From positions 1,068,001 to 1,132,000 of the forward strand of contig NZ_CP054840.1 of assembly GCF_013363755.1 (NCBI RefSeq): a stretch of 64,000 bases of DNA, read 5' to 3'. This DNA comes from Comamonas antarctica. GTDB lineage: Bacteria; Pseudomonadota; Gammaproteobacteria; Burkholderiales; Burkholderiaceae_C. Under the pieces are notes generated by a model. It saw only the letters and a list, made by a program, of their open reading frames with translations, was not told the DNA's origin and did not search any database. Position numbers and translations under genes: made by a program. Below, in pieces: positions 39,681 to 48,816 of the stretch; the first letter of the stretch is position 1; the number at the start of each line of letters is the position of its first letter.

Positions 39681-39702
39681 AAAAAACCGCCCTAAGGCGG
39701 TT
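39681..39702 (-). terminator. Intrinsic terminator of rpsT
   Basis: Read leftward, ACCGCC, loop TTAG, GGCGGT and a run of T form a terminator about 75 bp beyond the rpsT stop. The rightward strand also has a short T run, so it may work in both directions. Confidence 0.8.
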
Positions 39703-39775
39703 TTCACGTTCGTTGACAGCGCACCCGTTACAAACGGCAGATGGCTTGCGCCATCCGTGCGATTGCCTAAATGGT

Positions 39776-40075
39776 TTAGGCGGCGAGGGCCAGGGCCTTG
39801 ACCTTGGCGGACAGGCGGCTCTTGTCGCGAGCTGCCTTGTTCTTGTGGAAGATACCCTTGTCGGCAATGGTATCCAGCACGGATTGGGCCTTGGCAAACA
39901 GTTCGGATGCCTTGGTCTTGTCGCCAGCCAGAACAGCCTTTTCGACGTTCTTGACAGCGGTACGGTACTTCGAGCGCAGCGAGGTGTTAGCGGCGTTCAG
40001 GGCGACGTTCTGGCGGGCGCGCTTGCGGCCCGATGCCAGGCGGGGGTTCTTTTTCTTGGGTTTAGCAGATGCCAT
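39776..40075 (-). CDS. rpsT: 30S ribosomal protein S20
   Basis: This 99-residue basic protein begins [27 protein letters not shown] and has the helical body [49 protein letters not shown], typical of S20, which binds 16S rRNA early in 30S assembly. AGGA lies nine bases before the start, and TACAAT at 40126-40121 (leftward) is a likely -10 box. It diverges from murJ. Confidence 0.97.
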   Translation of the reverse strand: MASAKPKKKNPRLASGRKRARQNVALNAANTSLRSKYRTAVKNVEKAVLAGDKTKASELFAKAQSVLDTIADKGIFHKNKAARDKSRLSAKVKALALAA

Positions 40076-40190
40076 GATTCAAATTCCTAGTGTCTGAGGA
40101 TGATGTCAGCGAAGCCGGCGATTGTAGCACCTGTTGCCTGTGCGACGGAATCTTCGGGTCCGAAGACCGTACAAGGCATACACTGCGCGG

Positions 40191-41756
40191 GTGTCACTGT
40201 TCAAAGCCGCCTCCACCGTCTCGCTGCTCACGCTTGCTTCCCGGGTCACCGGGCTGCTGCGCGACCTGCTCATGGCCTCCATGTTCGGCGCCAATGCGCT
40301 GACCGACGCGTTCAACGTCGCCTTCCGCATTCCCAACCTGTTCCGGCGCCTGTTTGCCGAAGGGGCGTTCAGCCAGGCCTTCGTGCCGGTGCTGGCGGCG
40401 ACCAAGGCCAAGGAGGGCGACGAGGCCACGCGCGTGCTGATTGCGAATGTCGCCACCGTGCTGACCTGGGCGCTGGTGCTGACCTGCGTGCTGGGCGTGG
40501 CCGGCGCGCCGCTGCTGGTCTGGCTGCTGGCCAGCGGGCTGCAGCAAAACGCCGCGGGCTACGACGCCGCGGTCTTGATGACGCGCTGGATGTTTCCCTA
40601 CATCGGCTTCATGTCGCTGGTGGCGCTGTCCGCCGGCGTACTCAATACGTGGAAGCGTTTCGTTGTGCCCGCGGCCACGCCGGTGCTGCTCAACGTCAGC
40701 ATGATCGGCGCGGCGCTGATCGGCGCGCCGCGCCTGGCGGCGCATGGCATCGAGCCGATCTATGCCATGGCCGCGGGCGTGATGCTGGGCGGCGTGCTGC
40801 AACTGGCGGTGCAACTGCCGGCGCTGCGCCGCCTGGGCCTGCTGCCGCGCATCGGCCTGCGCTGGAGCACGGTGCACGCGGCCTGGCAGGACGCGGGCGT
40901 GCGCCGCATCCTGTCGCTGATGGCGCCGGCGCTGCTGGGCGTGGGCGTGGCCCAGATCTCGCTGATGATCAACACGCAGATCGCGTCCTATCTCGCGCCG
41001 GGCAGCGTCTCCTGGCTGTTCTATGCCGACCGGCTGATGGAATTTCCCACGGCGCTGCTGGGCGTGGCACTGGGCGTGGTGCTTACGCCACAGCTGGCGG
41101 CCGCCAAGGCGGCGGCGGATGCCGAGCGCTATTCGGCCATGCTGGACTGGGGCCTGCGGCTGGTGCTGGTGCTGTCCGTGCCCTGCGCGGTGGCGCTGCT
41201 GGTGTTTGCCGAGCCGCTGGTGGCCACGCTGTTCCACCGCGGCGCGCTGACCGACCGCGACGTGGCGCAGATCGCGCTGGCGCTGGCCGGCTACGGCGCC
41301 GGCCTGGTGGGCCTGGTGGCCATCAAGGTGCTCGCACCCGCGTACTACGCCAGCCAGGACATCCGCACGCCGGTGAAGATCGCGGTGGCGGTGCTGGTCA
41401 TCACCCAGCTGCTGAACCTGGCGTTCGTGCCCTGGCTGGCGCATACCGGGCTCGCACTGTCGATCGGCCTCGCGGCGCTGGTCAACGCGGCCTGGCTGCT
41501 GGTGGTGCTGCTGCGCCGCGGCACCTATGCGCCGCGGCCGGGCTGGGGCCGGCTGCTGCTGCAGGTGGTCGCGGCCAGCGTGCTGATGGCCGTGCTGCTG
41601 GCCTGGAGCGCCCAGTCGCTGGACTGGATCGCGCTCAAGCAGCAGCAGTGGCAGCGCATGGGCTGGCTGGCGTTGATCATCGCGGCGGCGGCCACGCTGT
41701 ACTTTGGCGCGCTGTGGGCGGCAGGGCTGAAGCTGCGCCAGTTGCTGCACCGATAG
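40191..41756 (+). CDS. murJ: Lipid II flippase
   Basis: This 521-residue membrane protein of the MOP superfamily has about fourteen helices and flips the peptidoglycan precursor lipid II. The N-terminus VSLFKAASTVSLLTLASRVTGLLRDLLMA and FRIPNLFRRLFAEGAFSQAFVPV are diagnostic. The GTG at 40191 gives the usual family start; the frame opens 57 bp earlier, but those residues are not conserved. It diverges from rpsT, its common neighbour in betaproteobacteria. Confidence 0.95.
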   Translation: MSLFKAASTVSLLTLASRVTGLLRDLLMASMFGANALTDAFNVAFRIPNLFRRLFAEGAFSQAFVPVLAATKAKEGDEATRVLIANVATVLTWALVLTCVLGVAGAPLLVWLLASGLQQNAAGYDAAVLMTRWMFPYIGFMSLVALSAGVLNTWKRFVVPAATPVLLNVSMIGAALIGAPRLAAHGIEPIYAMAAGVMLGGVLQLAVQLPALRRLGLLPRIGLRWSTVHAAWQDAGVRRILSLMAPALLGVGVAQISLMINTQIASYLAPGSVSWLFYADRLMEFPTALLGVALGVVLTPQLAAAKAAADAERYSAMLDWGLRLVLVLSVPCAVALLVFAEPLVATLFHRGALTDRDVAQIALALAGYGAGLVGLVAIKVLAPAYYASQDIRTPVKIAVAVLVITQLLNLAFVPWLAHTGLALSIGLAALVNAAWLLVVLLRRGTYAPRPGWGRLLLQVVAASVLMAVLLAWSAQSLDWIALKQQQWQRMGWLALIIAAAATLYFGALWAAGLKLRQLLHR

Positions 41757-41866
41757 GGCATGTATCGGTTTTTGGTTATAAGGTAGGCATTGCCGCGGCC
41801 GTTGGCGGGTGGATTCCAACGGCCTTCCCTCTTGCACTCGACGCCGCCTGGTCGTACAAGGAAAGC

Positions 41867-42706
41867 ATGTCACTGCGTTTCGATGCGCCTTCTTCGCTGC
41901 AATACTTTGCCACCCTGGTGCAAAGCGATGAACATCTGCCGCTGATGGAGGCGGCCGTCTGCATTGCACAGGATGAATTCCCCGAACTCGATATCCAGGC
42001 GGTGCTGGCCGATATCGATCAGATGCAGGTGCGCCTCGCGCGCCATCTCACGGGCGTGCATACGCCCTTGCAGCGGCTCAAGGTCCTCAACCATTTCTTC
42101 TTCGGCGAAATGGGTTTTGGCGGCAACGTCAACAACTACTACGCGCCCGAGAACAGCTATATCCCGGTGGTGCTGGCGACCCGGCGCGGCATACCGGTGA
42201 GCCTGGCGCTGGTCTGGCTGGAACTGGCCCAGGCCGCGGGCCTGCAGGCGTCGGGCATTGCGTTTCCCGGCCATTTCCTGCTCAAGGTCGGGTTGCCCGA
42301 AGGCCAGGTGGTCATGGATCCGCTGACCGGCACCTCGTTTTCCGCGCAGGAACTGGCGCAGCGGCTCGAACCCTTCGGGCTGGGCCGCGGGCGGCGCGAA
42401 GACAACATCCCGCTGGGTTTGCATCTGCAGGCCGCCACGCCGCGCGACATCCTCGAGCGGCTGCTGCGCAACCTCAAGGAAATCTACTTCGCGCAAAGCC
42501 AGTGGGCGCTGCTCACCGCCACGCTCGACCGGCTGATCGTGCTGCTGCCCGATGACTGGGCCGAATACCGCGACCGCGGCGCGGTGCTGGCCGAGCAGGG
42601 CCGCACGCGCGAGGCCGTGTCGGACTGGGAAACCTATCTGGAGCACGCTGGCGACCGGCCCGATGCGGGACTGATTGCCAACCGGCTGGCGGTGCTGCGC
42701 GGTTAG
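41867..42706 (+). CDS. SirB1-family protein (transglutaminase-like core with TPR-like tail)
   Basis: This 279-residue protein starts MSLRFDAPSSLQYFATLVQ. The transglutaminase-like part has LNHFFFGEMGFGGNVNNYYAPENSYIPVVLATRRGIPVSLALVWLELAQAAGL and GIAFPGHFLLKV. The C-terminus (about 200-279) looks like two to three TPR helices (YRDRGAVLAEQGRTREAVSDWETYLEHA). This is the SirB1_N (PF13369) family, of unknown biochemical role. The frame stays open upstream through murJ, but homology begins here. It converges on the AI-2E-type gene with an 11-bp gap. Confidence 0.9.
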   Translation: MSLRFDAPSSLQYFATLVQSDEHLPLMEAAVCIAQDEFPELDIQAVLADIDQMQVRLARHLTGVHTPLQRLKVLNHFFFGEMGFGGNVNNYYAPENSYIPVVLATRRGIPVSLALVWLELAQAAGLQASGIAFPGHFLLKVGLPEGQVVMDPLTGTSFSAQELAQRLEPFGLGRGRREDNIPLGLHLQAATPRDILERLLRNLKEIYFAQSQWALLTATLDRLIVLLPDDWAEYRDRGAVLAEQGRTREAVSDWETYLEHAGDRPDAGLIANRLAVLRG

Positions 42707-42717
42707 GCCCGACCGAA

Positions 42718-43776
42718 CTAGACCAGCTTGCGCGCCTCGAGTTCTTTCTTGAGGTAGGCGTAGAAAAGCGGCGCGGCCACCAATCCTGCCGGGCCGAATA
42801 CCGACTCGGCCACGAACATCACCGACAACAGCTCCCACACGCCCATGTGCGTGCGCCGGCCCACGACCTTGGCGTTGATCACGTACTCGGCCTTGTGGAT
42901 CAGGATCAGAAAGCCCAGGCAGGCCGCGGCCGCGACCGGCGACACGGACAGGCCCACCAGCGTGATGACCGCATTGCACAGCAGGTTGCCGACGATGGGA
43001 ATCAGCCCGGCCACGAAGGTCAGCGTGATCAGCGCCGGCGTATAGGGCAGCGCCAGGTCCCAGTAGGGCAGCACCAGCAGCAGGAACAACGCCGTGAGCA
43101 GGGAGTTGAAGACCGCGATCCAGAACTGGGCGGCGACGATCTGCCCGAAGGCCTCGCCGAACAGCATGATGCGCTGGTAGAGCGCCTCGACCAGCGGCGG
43201 GCGCTTGAGCGGAATGTGGCGTACCGCGGCCAGCGCGCCGATCAGCAGGCCGACATAGGCATGCAGCAGCCCCGACAACCAGGCCCGGCCGGCCATGGCC
43301 AGCACGCCGGCCTTGGCGCCGAGGTAGGAGGCAATCATGGTCTGGATCTCGCGCGCGCCATCGGGCAACTGGCTGGCGATGTCGGGTGGCAGCTTGTGGC
43401 GCAGCTCGAGCACGGTGCGCGCCAGGTAGTCGAGCAGTTCCTTGTACTGCTGCGGGGCCTCGACGATATAGCCGCGGGTATGGGGCAGGGCGCTGCTCAG
43501 CAGCGCCAGCGGTGCGAGCATGACCACGCCCGCGGCCACCACCTGGGCCCAGTGCGGAAGGTAGCCGGGAACGCGGCGGCGCGAAAGACGCGCCAGCAGC
43601 CGGGCCAGCGCGCGCGTGAGCATGAAGCCGACGCAGACGCTCAGCAAGCCCGGCAGCAGGCCTTGCCACATGACCAGCAGCAAGGTGCCGGCCATCAGCA
43701 GATAGCTGGCGTTTACCACGCTGCGCGAAGGTGTCTGGGGAAGTACTTCTCGGGGAACAGGAAGGTAATCTGACAT
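42718..43776 (-). CDS. AI-2E family transporter (PerM-like permease)
   Basis: This 352-residue polytopic protein is a PF01594 member. It has two helices near the N-terminus, a central soluble region (about 95-150) and a C-terminal bundle with LTFVAGLIPIVGNLLCNAVITLVGLSVSP and LIHKAEYVINAKVVG. Family members are variously linked to autoinducer-2 export or sodium/proton exchange, so no substrate is assigned. It lies 26 bp downstream of purM on the same strand. Confidence 0.9.
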   Translation of the reverse strand: MSDYLPVPREVLPQTPSRSVVNASYLLMAGTLLLVMWQGLLPGLLSVCVGFMLTRALARLLARLSRRRVPGYLPHWAQVVAAGVVMLAPLALLSSALPHTRGYIVEAPQQYKELLDYLARTVLELRHKLPPDIASQLPDGAREIQTMIASYLGAKAGVLAMAGRAWLSGLLHAYVGLLIGALAAVRHIPLKRPPLVEALYQRIMLFGEAFGQIVAAQFWIAVFNSLLTALFLLLVLPYWDLALPYTPALITLTFVAGLIPIVGNLLCNAVITLVGLSVSPVAAAACLGFLILIHKAEYVINAKVVGRRTHMGVWELLSVMFVAESVFGPAGLVAAPLFYAYLKKELEARKLV

Positions 43777-43802
43777 CTGGGCGCGGCGTGGTACGGGCTG
43801 GG

Positions 43803-44855
43803 TCAGCGCACTTCGACGGGTTCGCCGTCACCGCGCGCGGCGATGCGTCCAATGGTATAGACAGTTTCGCCCAGGCCCTGCAGCGTTGCCGCGACGGCCT
43901 CGGCCTGCTCGGCGGGCACCACCACCACCATGCCGATGCCGTTGTTGAAGGTGCGGTTCATTTCCACCGCGTCGATGCCGGCCGTGGCCTGCAGCCAGGC
44001 GAACAGCTCGGTCTGCGGCCAGCTGCCCGCATCGAGGTGCGCGGCCAGGCCTTCGGGCAGCACGCGCGGGATGTTCTCCAGCAGGCCGCCGCCGGTGATG
44101 TGGGCCAGCGCCTTGATGGGATGCTGGGCCAGCGCGGCCAGCACGTTCTTCACGTACAGGCGCGTGGGTTCCATGATGGCCTGCTTGAAGGGCTTGCCGT
44201 CCAGCGTGGCGGGGACGCTGCCATTGGCTTCGGCGCGTTCGATGCACTTGCGCACCAGGCTGAAGCCGTTGGAGTGCACGCCGGCCGAGGCCAGGCCCAG
44301 CACCACGTCGCCGGCCTGCACGTTCTGGCCGGTGAGGATCTTCGACTTCTCGACGGCGCCGACGGCGAAGCCGGCGAGGTCGTATTCGCCTTCGGGATAC
44401 ATGCCGGGCATTTCAGCGGTTTCGCCGCCGATCAGCGCGCAGCCCGAGAGCTCGCAGCCGCGCGCGATGCCGCCGACCACGGCCGCAGCGGTGTCCACGT
44501 CCAGCTTGCCGCAGGCGAAGTAGTCGAGGAAGAACAGCGGTTCGGCGCCTTGGACCAGCACGTCGTTGACGCTCATGGCCACCAGGTCGATGCCCACGGT
44601 GTCATGCATGTTCCACTCGAATGCCAGGCGCAGCTTGGTGCCCACGCCATCGGTGCCCGAAACCAGCACGGGTTCCTGGTAGCGCTTGGGCACTTCGAAC
44701 AGCGCGCCGAAGCCGCCGATGCCAGCCATCACGCCTTCACGCATGGTTTTCTTCGCCAGCGGCTTGATGCGCTCGACCAGCGCATCGCCGGCAACGATGT
44801 CGACGCCAGCGTCTTTATAGGAAATGGGAGTGGAGGGAGTGGCGGAGGAGCTCAT
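43803..44855 (-). CDS. purM: Phosphoribosylformylglycinamidine cyclo-ligase
   Basis: This 350-residue ATP-dependent enzyme makes aminoimidazole ribotide in purine biosynthesis. It starts [33 protein letters not shown] and has [40 protein letters not shown] and [16 protein letters not shown], the AIRS family hallmarks. The start at 44855 matches the family; the longer frame to 44933 does not. It diverges from hda, a frequent pairing in betaproteobacteria. Confidence 0.96.
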   Translation of the reverse strand: MSSSATPSTPISYKDAGVDIVAGDALVERIKPLAKKTMREGVMAGIGGFGALFEVPKRYQEPVLVSGTDGVGTKLRLAFEWNMHDTVGIDLVAMSVNDVLVQGAEPLFFLDYFACGKLDVDTAAAVVGGIARGCELSGCALIGGETAEMPGMYPEGEYDLAGFAVGAVEKSKILTGQNVQAGDVVLGLASAGVHSNGFSLVRKCIERAEANGSVPATLDGKPFKQAIMEPTRLYVKNVLAALAQHPIKALAHITGGGLLENIPRVLPEGLAAHLDAGSWPQTELFAWLQATAGIDAVEMNRTFNNGIGMVVVVPAEQAEAVAATLQGLGETVYTIGRIAARGDGEPVEVR

Positions 44856-45164
44856 GGATGGGTCAGTGCAGGTGTGCCCGGCAGGGGCGGAACTCCGGGA
44901 TTTTACGGCGACCGCCTGCTTCGCGGGAGGCATGAGGCTGGTTTCAAGGGCTTTTCCCCGGGTCTGTGCAGCGCGGCAGCGTGCCGTGGACGCGCGCGCA
45001 GACTAAAATCAGCGGCGCGCAACCCTGGTTGCGCCTTCCGAGCCCTGGTGCAGTCTTCTGTGCCGGGGGCCTTTTGTCCTGTCGCCTGTAATGTTGCCGA
45101 ACTTTCCCTTGCCAGCCTGTTGCGCACGGCCTCCCCTGGTTCCAGGCAGGAGGGCGTGCCGCGC
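44856..45164. other. Divergent purM/hda intergenic region
   Basis: This 309-bp gap holds no convincing gene. TAAAAT at 45004-45009 is a possible -10 element for hda; it would give a leader of about 150 bases. No terminator, riboswitch pattern or repeat is recognised in it. Confidence 0.4.
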
Positions 45165-45872
45165 ATGCCGTTCATGAAGCAGATGGCGCTGGATATCGGC
45201 CTGGCGACGAGTCCCTCGTTGTCGCGGTTCTTTGCCGGCCCGAACACGGCGGTGCTCCAGCACCTGCGGCTGTGGGTCGGCGAGGGCCGCGGCCAGATGC
45301 CGCGCTCGCCCGTGCCGACCTATCTGTGGGGCGAATCGGGCTCTGGCAAGACCCATCTGCTCAAGTCGGTGCGCGAAGCGCTGCGCGAGCAGGGGGCCAT
45401 TGTCGGCTGGCTGGATGCGTCGATAGGCTATCCTCCGGAGTTCGACGAGCGCTGGTCGGCCGTGCTGATGGACGATGTCCATCTGTACACGCCCATGCAG
45501 CAGGCGCGGGCTTTCAACTGGTTCGTCAACGCGACCAGCCCGGCCACGGGCATTCCGCGCTGGGTGCTGGCCGCCGGCGAACTGCCGCCGGCCGACCTGA
45601 AGCTGCGCGAGGACCTGCGCAGCCGCCTGGGCTGGGGCCATGTGTTCCAGCTGCGGCTGCTTGACGAGCCCGCGCGCCGCGCGGTGCTGCGCCAGGAGGC
45701 CGATTCGCGCGGCGTGTTTCTCGGCGACGATGTGATGGACTACATGCTCAAGCGCTTCTCGCGCGATCTGGGCAGCCTCATGCAGTTGCTCGACATGCTC
45801 GATGGCTTTGCGTTGCGCAACAAGCGGGCCATCACCATTCCACTGCTCAAGACCATGCTGGAGACCGAGTAG
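45165..45872 (+). CDS. hda: DnaA regulatory inactivator Hda
   Basis: This 235-residue AAA+ protein is a DnaA paralogue without the DNA-binding domain; with the sliding clamp it promotes hydrolysis of DnaA-bound ATP. It has MKQMALDIGLATSPSLSRFFAGPN, Walker A GESGSGKTHLL, Walker B VLMDDVHLY and SRLGWGHVFQLRLLDEPARRAVL. The QMALDIG-like N-terminus resembles the clamp-binding motif QL[SP]LPL of E. coli Hda. AGGAGG lies eleven bases before the ATG at 45165. A HAD phosphatase gene follows at 32 bp. Confidence 0.9.
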   Translation: MPFMKQMALDIGLATSPSLSRFFAGPNTAVLQHLRLWVGEGRGQMPRSPVPTYLWGESGSGKTHLLKSVREALREQGAIVGWLDASIGYPPEFDERWSAVLMDDVHLYTPMQQARAFNWFVNATSPATGIPRWVLAAGELPPADLKLREDLRSRLGWGHVFQLRLLDEPARRAVLRQEADSRGVFLGDDVMDYMLKRFSRDLGSLMQLLDMLDGFALRNKRAITIPLLKTMLETE

Positions 45873-45904
45873 CCACCGCTGCCGGCCTCTTTTTCTGGAA
45901 CCCC

Positions 45905-46609
45905 ATGCCAACCTCTCACGCGCCCAGCGCCCGCCCGCGGCTCGCGCTGTTCGATCTGGACCACACCCTGCTGCCCCTGGACTCGGACTACGAGTGGGGC
46001 GTTTTCACGACCCGCATCGGCTGGACGGACCCGGAGGAATTCGGGCGCCGCAATGACGCGTTCTTCGCCGACTACCAGGCGGGCACGCTCGATGTGCATG
46101 ACTACGTGCGCTTTGCCACCGAGGCGGTGCGCGCGCGCGGCGCCGAGGCCTCGGCCCGGGCGCATGCGCAGTTCATGGCGGAAGTGATCACGCCCGCGAT
46201 CCGGCAGGCGGCACTGGCGCTGATCGAGTCGCACCGCGATGCCGGCGACCAGGTCGTGATCGTCACCGCGACCAACGAGTTCATCACCCGCCCGATCGCC
46301 CAGGCGCTGGGCGTCGATGAACTGCTGGCGGTGCAGCTCGCGCGCGATGCGTCGGGCTGGATCACCGGCGAGATCGACGGGCATCCGACGATGCGCGAAG
46401 GCAAGGTGCTGCGCATGCAGCAGTGGCTGGCGCAGCGCGGGCTGGACTGGGGCGATGTCGAGAGCACGTTCTACAGCGACTCGATGAACGACGTGCCCTT
46501 GCTGGAAAAAGTCGACCACCCGGTCGCGACCAACCCCGACGCGCGCCTGCGCGCCCTGGCCCGGCAGCGCGGCTGGCGCATACTGGACCTGTTTACCGAA
46601 CACCCATGA
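45905..46609 (+). CDS. HAD-IB family phosphatase (SerB-like)
   Basis: This 234-residue hydrolase has the catalytic motif LFDLDHTLLPLDSDYEW (DxDxT), a motif II Thr in VIVTATNEFIT and motif IV in TFYSDSMNDVPLLEKV. It matches the HAD-superfamily IB group that often sits between hda and pcnB. Substrates could be phosphoserine, histidinol phosphate or a similar small phosphate. It overlaps pcnB by 4 bp (ATGA). Confidence 0.9.
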   Translation: MPTSHAPSARPRLALFDLDHTLLPLDSDYEWGVFTTRIGWTDPEEFGRRNDAFFADYQAGTLDVHDYVRFATEAVRARGAEASARAHAQFMAEVITPAIRQAALALIESHRDAGDQVVIVTATNEFITRPIAQALGVDELLAVQLARDASGWITGEIDGHPTMREGKVLRMQQWLAQRGLDWGDVESTFYSDSMNDVPLLEKVDHPVATNPDARLRALARQRGWRILDLFTEHP

Positions 46610-48216
46610 TCAAAACCTTCATCGACAAACTGCTGGGCAAGCCCGGCGCCAGCGCGCGTGCGCAAAAGCACCCCTTTGGCAAGCGCGAGGAAGTGCCGGC
46701 CTCGGTGCATGGCATCGATCCCGAACTCGTCGACCGGCGCGCCCTCGACGTGGTCGAGACGCTGCAGGACGCGGGCTTCGAGGCCTATATCGTCGGCGGT
46801 GCCGTGCGCGACCTGCTGCTGGGTCTGCGGCCCAAGGATTTCGACGTCGCCACCAATGCCACGCCCGAGCAGGTCAAGAGCCTGTTCCGGCGCGCGTTCA
46901 TCATCGGCAAGCGTTTTCGCATCGTGCACGTGGTCTATGGCCGCGGCCGCGAGAACGAGGTCATCGAGGTCTCGACCTTCCGCGCGTTCCTCGACAACAG
47001 CCTGGCCGAGAGCGTGTCGGGCAACGAGCGCACCAGCAAGGCGGCGCTGGCCGGCATGAAGCATGCGGTCGATGCCAGCGGCCGCGTGCTGCGCGACAAC
47101 GTCTGGGGCCCGCAGGACCAGGACGCGACGCGCCGCGACTTCACCATCAACGCCATGTACTACGATCCGGCCACGCAGATCGTGGTCGACTACCACAAGG
47201 GCATCCAGGACGCGAAGAAGCGCGTGCTGCGCATGATCGGCGATGCCGCCACGCGCTACCGCGAAGACCCGGTGCGCATCATCCGCGCCGTGCGCTTTGC
47301 CGCCAAGCTGCATGACGTCGGCTTCAAGCTCGAGCCCAAGACCGCCGCGCCGCTGATTGCCAGCCAGCACCTGCTGAACGAAGTGCCGCAGAGCCGGCTG
47401 TTCGATGAAATGCTCAAGCTGCTGCAGACCGGCCATGCGCTGGCCTCGGTGGCGCAACTGCGTTCGCTGGGCCTGGACCGCGGCATCTATCCGCTGCTCG
47501 ATGTCGTGGTCGAGCGTGCCGACCATCCCTTCGTCAAGGCCGCGCTGGCCGACACCGACCGCCGCGTGGGCGAGGGCAAGCCGGTCGCGCCCAGCTTTCT
47601 GCTGGCCTGCGTGCTGTGGCAGGACGTCAAGCAGGGCTGGGAGCAGCGCCTGCAGCAGCGCCAGCATTCGTTCCCGGCTTTGCAGGATGCGATCGACGAC
47701 GTGTTTAACCAGCGCATCGGCGACGTCTCCGGCCGCGGCAAGCTGGCCGCCGACATGCGCGAGATCTGGGTCATGCAGCCGCGCTTCGAGAAGCGCAGCG
47801 GCGCGACGCCGCTGGGCCTGGTCGAGCAGGCGCGCTTTCGCGCCGGTTTCGACTTCCTGCGCCTGCGCGCCGACGTGGGCGAGGTCGAGGAAGGCCTGGC
47901 CAACTGGTGGCAGGAGTTCCAGCAGGCCGACGACCTGCGCCGCGACGATCTGATCGCGCAGGCGCGCGAGGAGCAGCGCCAGCGCCAGAAGACCGCCGCG
48001 CCGGCGCCGCGACGCGTTGCCAAGGCGGCACCGGCACCTGTCGCCGCGCCCGAGCCCGGCGCCGCCGATGCCCTGCCGGCCGTGGGCGAAGAGGGCGCCG
48101 CGCCGAAGAAACGCCGCCGCCGCCGCCGCAAGCCCACCGATGGCGCAGCCGATGGCGCCGCCGATGCCGGGGGCGACCTGCACCGCGGCACCACCGACGA
48201 CGCCTCGCCGTACTGA
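46606..48216 (+). CDS. pcnB: Poly(A) polymerase I (polynucleotide adenylyltransferase)
   Basis: This 536-residue nucleotidyltransferase adds poly(A) to RNA 3' ends and promotes decay. The active site is AYIVGGAVRDLLLGLRPKDFDVATNATPEQV, then RRDFTINAMYYDP and RYREDPVRIIRAVRFAAKL. The RNA-binding and arginine-rich regions follow. The last 80 residues are an Ala/Pro/Lys/Arg tail ending in KKRRRRRRK and an acidic tip. These features, more than the shared class II fold, separate PcnB from CCA-adding enzymes. It overlaps the HAD gene by 4 bp. Confidence 0.94.
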   Translation: MIKTFIDKLLGKPGASARAQKHPFGKREEVPASVHGIDPELVDRRALDVVETLQDAGFEAYIVGGAVRDLLLGLRPKDFDVATNATPEQVKSLFRRAFIIGKRFRIVHVVYGRGRENEVIEVSTFRAFLDNSLAESVSGNERTSKAALAGMKHAVDASGRVLRDNVWGPQDQDATRRDFTINAMYYDPATQIVVDYHKGIQDAKKRVLRMIGDAATRYREDPVRIIRAVRFAAKLHDVGFKLEPKTAAPLIASQHLLNEVPQSRLFDEMLKLLQTGHALASVAQLRSLGLDRGIYPLLDVVVERADHPFVKAALADTDRRVGEGKPVAPSFLLACVLWQDVKQGWEQRLQQRQHSFPALQDAIDDVFNQRIGDVSGRGKLAADMREIWVMQPRFEKRSGATPLGLVEQARFRAGFDFLRLRADVGEVEEGLANWWQEFQQADDLRRDDLIAQAREEQRQRQKTAAPAPRRVAKAAPAPVAAPEPGAADALPAVGEEGAAPKKRRRRRRKPTDGAADGAADAGGDLHRGTTDDASPY

Positions 48217-48219
48217 GCC

Positions 48220-48726
48220 GTGTCGCAAGCGCCTGAAGTCCTGGCCTGGATCGGGCTGGGCGCCAATCTCGGCGACCGCGGCGCGGCATTGACGCGCGCC
48301 GTGCGGGCCCTCGCGGCGCTGCCTGCAACGCGGCACGTTCGGGTCTCGGGGCTTTACGCCAGCGCGCCCATCGATGCCGGCGGCCCCGACTACCTCAATG
48401 CCGTGGCCGAGCTATCGACACGCCTGGCGCCGCTGGCGCTGCTGGACGCGCTGCAGGCCATCGAACAGGCCGCGGGGCGCGAGCGCCCCTACCGCAATGC
48501 ACCGCGCACGCTGGATCTGGATCTGCTGGCCCATGGCGAGCAGCAACTGGACACGCAGCGCCTGACCTTGCCGCATCCACGCATCGGCGAGCGCGCCTTC
48601 GTGCTGTTGCCGCTGGCCGAGCTGGCACCGAATCGGGTGACCGCGGCGCAGTTGCAGGCCGTGGCGGACCAGCGCATCGAACGGGTCGAGGGGGCGGACT
48701 GGGTGCAGAGATTGAACGGGGCCTGA
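48220..48726 (+). CDS. folK: HPPK, 2-amino-4-hydroxy-6-hydroxymethyldihydropteridine pyrophosphokinase
   Basis: This 168-residue folate enzyme transfers pyrophosphate from ATP to the pterin. It has [15 protein letters not shown], the DYLNAVAEL segment and the signature [18 protein letters not shown] with its metal-binding Asp pair. It starts with GTG three bases after the pcnB stop, in the usual pcnB-folK order. A terminator follows 36 bp after it. Confidence 0.95.
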   Translation: MSQAPEVLAWIGLGANLGDRGAALTRAVRALAALPATRHVRVSGLYASAPIDAGGPDYLNAVAELSTRLAPLALLDALQAIEQAAGRERPYRNAPRTLDLDLLAHGEQQLDTQRLTLPHPRIGERAFVLLPLAELAPNRVTAAQLQAVADQRIERVEGADWVQRLNGA

Positions 48727-48761
48727 GGGCCTGCACGAAAACCCATTCACCAACCCCAATG

Positions 48762-48798
48762 AAAAACCCCGCCGCAGTCACCTGCGACGGGGTTTTTT
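48762..48798. terminator. Bidirectional intrinsic terminator between folK and the Bug gene
   Basis: A 15-bp stem (AAAACCCCGCCGCAG against CTGCGACGGGGTTTT, one mismatch) with loop TCAC is flanked by A and T tracts. It can end both the folK operon and the opposing Bug gene. Confidence 0.88.
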
Positions 48799-48816
48799 CA
48801 TCCAAGCCGGCAGATA

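Noticed and set aside
40100..41866. A very long frame through murJ that joins the SirB1-type gene.
   Set aside because: It is an open shadow frame of GC-rich murJ; homology to SirB1 starts only at 41867 and murJ is clear in the other frame.
45165..45872. DnaA instead of Hda.
   Set aside because: The protein is half the size of DnaA, lacks the C-terminal DNA-binding domain, and sits between purM and pcnB as Hda does.
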